In this document: positions 62,318 to 64,000 of the stretch, one piece after another
How the letters are laid out: the number at the start of each line of letters is the position of its first letter
Position numbering within the stretch: position 1 is the stretch's first letter
Assembly (NCBI GenBank): GCA_951812505.1
Contig: CATOSI010000002.1
Coordinates: 186,001 to 250,000, forward strand
DNA: 64,000 nucleotides
Origin: an uncultured Dehalococcoidia bacterium
GTDB taxonomy: Bacteria > Chloroflexota > Dehalococcoidia > Lucifugimonadales > UBA1123
Direction: 5' to 3'
Notes under the pieces: model-generated
Seen by the model: the letters and a program-made list of their open reading frames with translations, nothing else
What the model was told of the DNA's origin: nothing
The model's database searches: none
Made by a program: the position numbers and the translations under genes

Positions 62318-64000
62318 TTACCCCCGTCGATACGCCGGCAGCGGCTTGATGCTGTACTCTGATCCCGACCCGGACATACTCTCCACCGCGGCGCGCGCCG
62401 TGTCCAGCGACGTGAAGCACGGGATTCGGGCCTCGGTTGCGGCCCTGCGTATGTCGAACCCGTCCTGAAGCACCTCGCGGTCGCCAGTCACGGTGTTGAC
62501 CACCGCCTGTACCGTGCCGTCCTCGATGATGTCAACGACGTTCGGGTGGCCGGACAGCACCTTGGGAATGGCTATAACCGGCAATCCCAGACCTGAGATC
62601 ATCGCCGCGGTGCCGTCCGTGGCATACATGGCGCATTCGGCGGAGTGCAGGTCGCGGATCATCTGAACCGACTCCGCTTTGTCGCGGTCCGCTATGCTGA
62701 GCAGCACCGAGCCGCCGGGCTTTACCGACAGGCCCGCCGCCATCAGAGCCTTGGCGACAGCGGGCGTAAACTCCGTGTCTATGCCCATGACCTCGCCCGT
62801 GGACTTCATCTCCGGGCCGAGGTATGTATCTACGCCGGTCAGCTTCGACATAGAGAATACCGGAGCCTTCACACCGACGAGCTTCTGTCGTTTCCACAGC
62901 CCGCCCTCGTAGCCCAGCTCCTTCAGCTTGTGTCCGAGCATCACCTTGACCGCGAGCTTGACCATCGGAACGCCCGTCACCTTGGAGATGAACGGAATGG
63001 TGCGACTGGAGCGAGGGTTGACCTCGATGACGAAGACGGAAGTCTCTTCGGAACCGTTGTCCGTGGACTGCGGACTGCGGTACGCCGGTCCACCGACCAC
63101 CACGTACTGGATATTCATCAGCCCACGCACTTCCAGCGCCTTGCCGATTCGAGTCGTGTAGTCAACGACTGTGTTGACCTCGTCTTCGCTCAGCGTAAGT
63201 CCTGGGTAGATTGCCATCGAATCGCCGCTGTGTACGCCGGCCCGCTCAACGTGCTCCATGATTCCGGGTATGAGCACGGTATCGCCGTCGCAGACTGCGT
63301 CCACCTCCACCTCGCGCCCCTCGAAATACTTATCTATCAGCACACGGCGTCCCGAACCTGCCTCGAATGCGTTGTTCATGTAGCGCACCAGCTCGGTGGC
63401 GTTCTGGACTATCTCCATGGCGCGGCCGCCCAGGACGTAGCTCGGCCTGACGAGTACCGGGTAGCCTATCTCCTGGGCGACGTTCAGCGCGCTCTCCAGG
63501 TCCATTACCGCCGCTCCCGGCGGGTTGGGTATGCCGACTCGCGCCAGGAACTCCTCGAACAGGTGCCGGTCGGATGCGATGTCTATGGACTGCGCAGTGG
63601 AGCCGAGTATCGGCAGACTCGCCTTGTCCAGCGACTGGGACAGGTTTATGGCCGTCTGGCCTCCGAACTGCACCATCGAGGGCGGCACGATGACCCCGTT
63701 CCGGTCCGTCTCCACAGCCTCGTTTTCCAGGATGTCGCGCACAGACTCCTCGTCAAGCGGCTCGAAGTAGAGCCTGTCGCTCGTGTCGAAGTCGGTCGAG
63801 ACCGTCTCGGGATTCGAGTTGGCCATCACGCTCTGGATACCCTCTTCCTGCAGAGCCCACGCCGCGTGTACCGAGCAGTAGTCGAACTCGATGCCCTGTC
63901 CGATGCGTATGGGCCCGCTTCCCAGCACCAGCGCCTTATTGACCGGGGAGGGAATTGCCTCGTTTTCCTGTTCATAGGTGCTGTAGAAGTATGGAGTCTG
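62318..64000 (-). CDS. carB: Carbamoyl-phosphate synthase large subunit, C-terminal half (cut by window edge)
   Basis: 561 codons are visible, entering at QTPYFYSTYE from the right edge and ending LPAYRRG. It is the second ATP-grasp half (LGSGPIRIGQGIEFDYCSVHAA, VRPSYVLGGRAM, VIEVNPRSSRT) plus the C-terminal MGS-like allosteric domain (about last 140 residues). The full protein is about 1070 residues, so roughly half lies outside. It makes carbamoyl phosphate for pyrimidines and arginine. Confidence 0.95.
   Translation of the reverse strand, partial: QTPYFYSTYEQENEAIPSPVNKALVLGSGPIRIGQGIEFDYCSVHAAWALQEEGIQSVMANSNPETVSTDFDTSDRLYFEPLDEESVRDILENEAVETDRNGVIVPPSMVQFGGQTAINLSQSLDKASLPILGSTAQSIDIASDRHLFEEFLARVGIPNPPGAAVMDLESALNVAQEIGYPVLVRPSYVLGGRAMEIVQNATELVRYMNNAFEAGSGRRVLIDKYFEGREVEVDAVCDGDTVLIPGIMEHVERAGVHSGDSMAIYPGLTLSEDEVNTVVDYTTRIGKALEVRGLMNIQYVVVGGPAYRSPQSTDNGSEETSVFVIEVNPRSSRTIPFISKVTGVPMVKLAVKVMLGHKLKELGYEGGLWKRQKLVGVKAPVFSMSKLTGVDTYLGPEMKSTGEVMGIDTEFTPAVAKALMAAGLSVKPGGSVLLSIADRDKAESVQMIRDLHSAECAMYATDGTAAMISGLGLPVIAIPKVLSGHPNVVDIIEDGTVQAVVNTVTGDREVLQDGFDIRRAATEARIPCFTSLDTARAAVESMSGSGSEYSIKPLPAYRRG

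Overview
The window is a moderately GC-rich bacterial chromosome segment with densely packed, mostly short operons. The gene mix suggests a free-living or host-associated Chloroflexota of the Dehalococcoidia/SAR202 type: CaiB/BaiF CoA-transferases, three related TPP enzymes, two luciferase-like (LLM) flavin monooxygenase-type proteins, a cytochrome P450, a gamma-glutamyltransferase, a DUF1800/DUF1501 pair and a lipoprotein with a Pro/Thr 'TPVPT' linker. This placement is an inference from gene content, not from a phylogenetic marker. I noticed no rRNA, tRNA or CRISPR array, but I could not run a dedicated search.

Layout. 1-4.4 kb: a class III aminotransferase cut by the window edge, an IS5/IS1182-type insertion sequence, an unrecognised AT-richer gene and a 50-codon gene. 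4.5-13.6 kb: two overlapping CoA-transferase genes, cmk-plsC-glmS, an MFS permease and an alkyl-DHAP-synthase-like flavoprotein. 13.6-20.5 kb: short inverted-repeat elements, an HTH/ImmA peptidase with a broken DUF4411 partner, two TPP enzymes and a Uma2 nuclease. 20.5-39 kb: P450, comEC, a lipoprotein-cyclophilin fusion, an aldolase, LLM proteins, a DUF433/DUF5615 pair, peptidases, threonine dehydratase, a nucleotidyltransferase-HEPN fusion, the third TPP enzyme and a leucine-rich-repeat protein. 39-51 kb, mostly minus strand: an unrecognised overlapping gene pair, SDR, NHL, DUF1501 and DUF1800 genes, a macrodomain protein, a three-gene overlapping PIN/DUF2283 operon, a dehydrogenase, HepT/MntA and a ferredoxin-ASKHA activase. 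51-55.5 kb: the housekeeping operon rpsB-tsf-pyrH-frr-uppS-cdsA. 55.5-64 kb: an epimerase, Uma2, a phosphonoacetate-hydrolase-like protein, a membrane HExxH protein, an arylsulfotransferase-like propeller, a two-domain rhodanese, a RelE-type pair and the C-terminal half of carB.

The two most interesting observations are these. First, the rhodanese gene at 60756-61604 (minus) has an in-frame TGA exactly where the catalytic cysteine belongs, followed by a perfect 7-bp hairpin whose G-containing loop lies 18-20 nt downstream. This is what a selenocysteine-encoding gene with a bacterial SECIS element would look like. Second, three intergenic islands (4.2-4.4, 17.6-17.8 and 45.3-45.5 kb) share one architecture: a -10-like hexamer, a leader of about 100 nt, direct six-base words with 10- and 11-bp phasing, and a hairpin formed by the last word. 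The word changes in concert (CAGGTG in one, CAGGGC in two), so pairing is kept. They may be an undescribed small RNA or repeat family.

Other points: pyrH has no ATG, GTG or TTG start; the two CoA-transferases differ at the catalytic aspartate; one TPP enzyme has Asp for the usual Glu; and toxin-antitoxin-like modules are numerous. Several claims rest on single bases (the TGA in the rhodanese, the TAA in DUF4411, the ATA at pyrH), so consensus error must be excluded for each.
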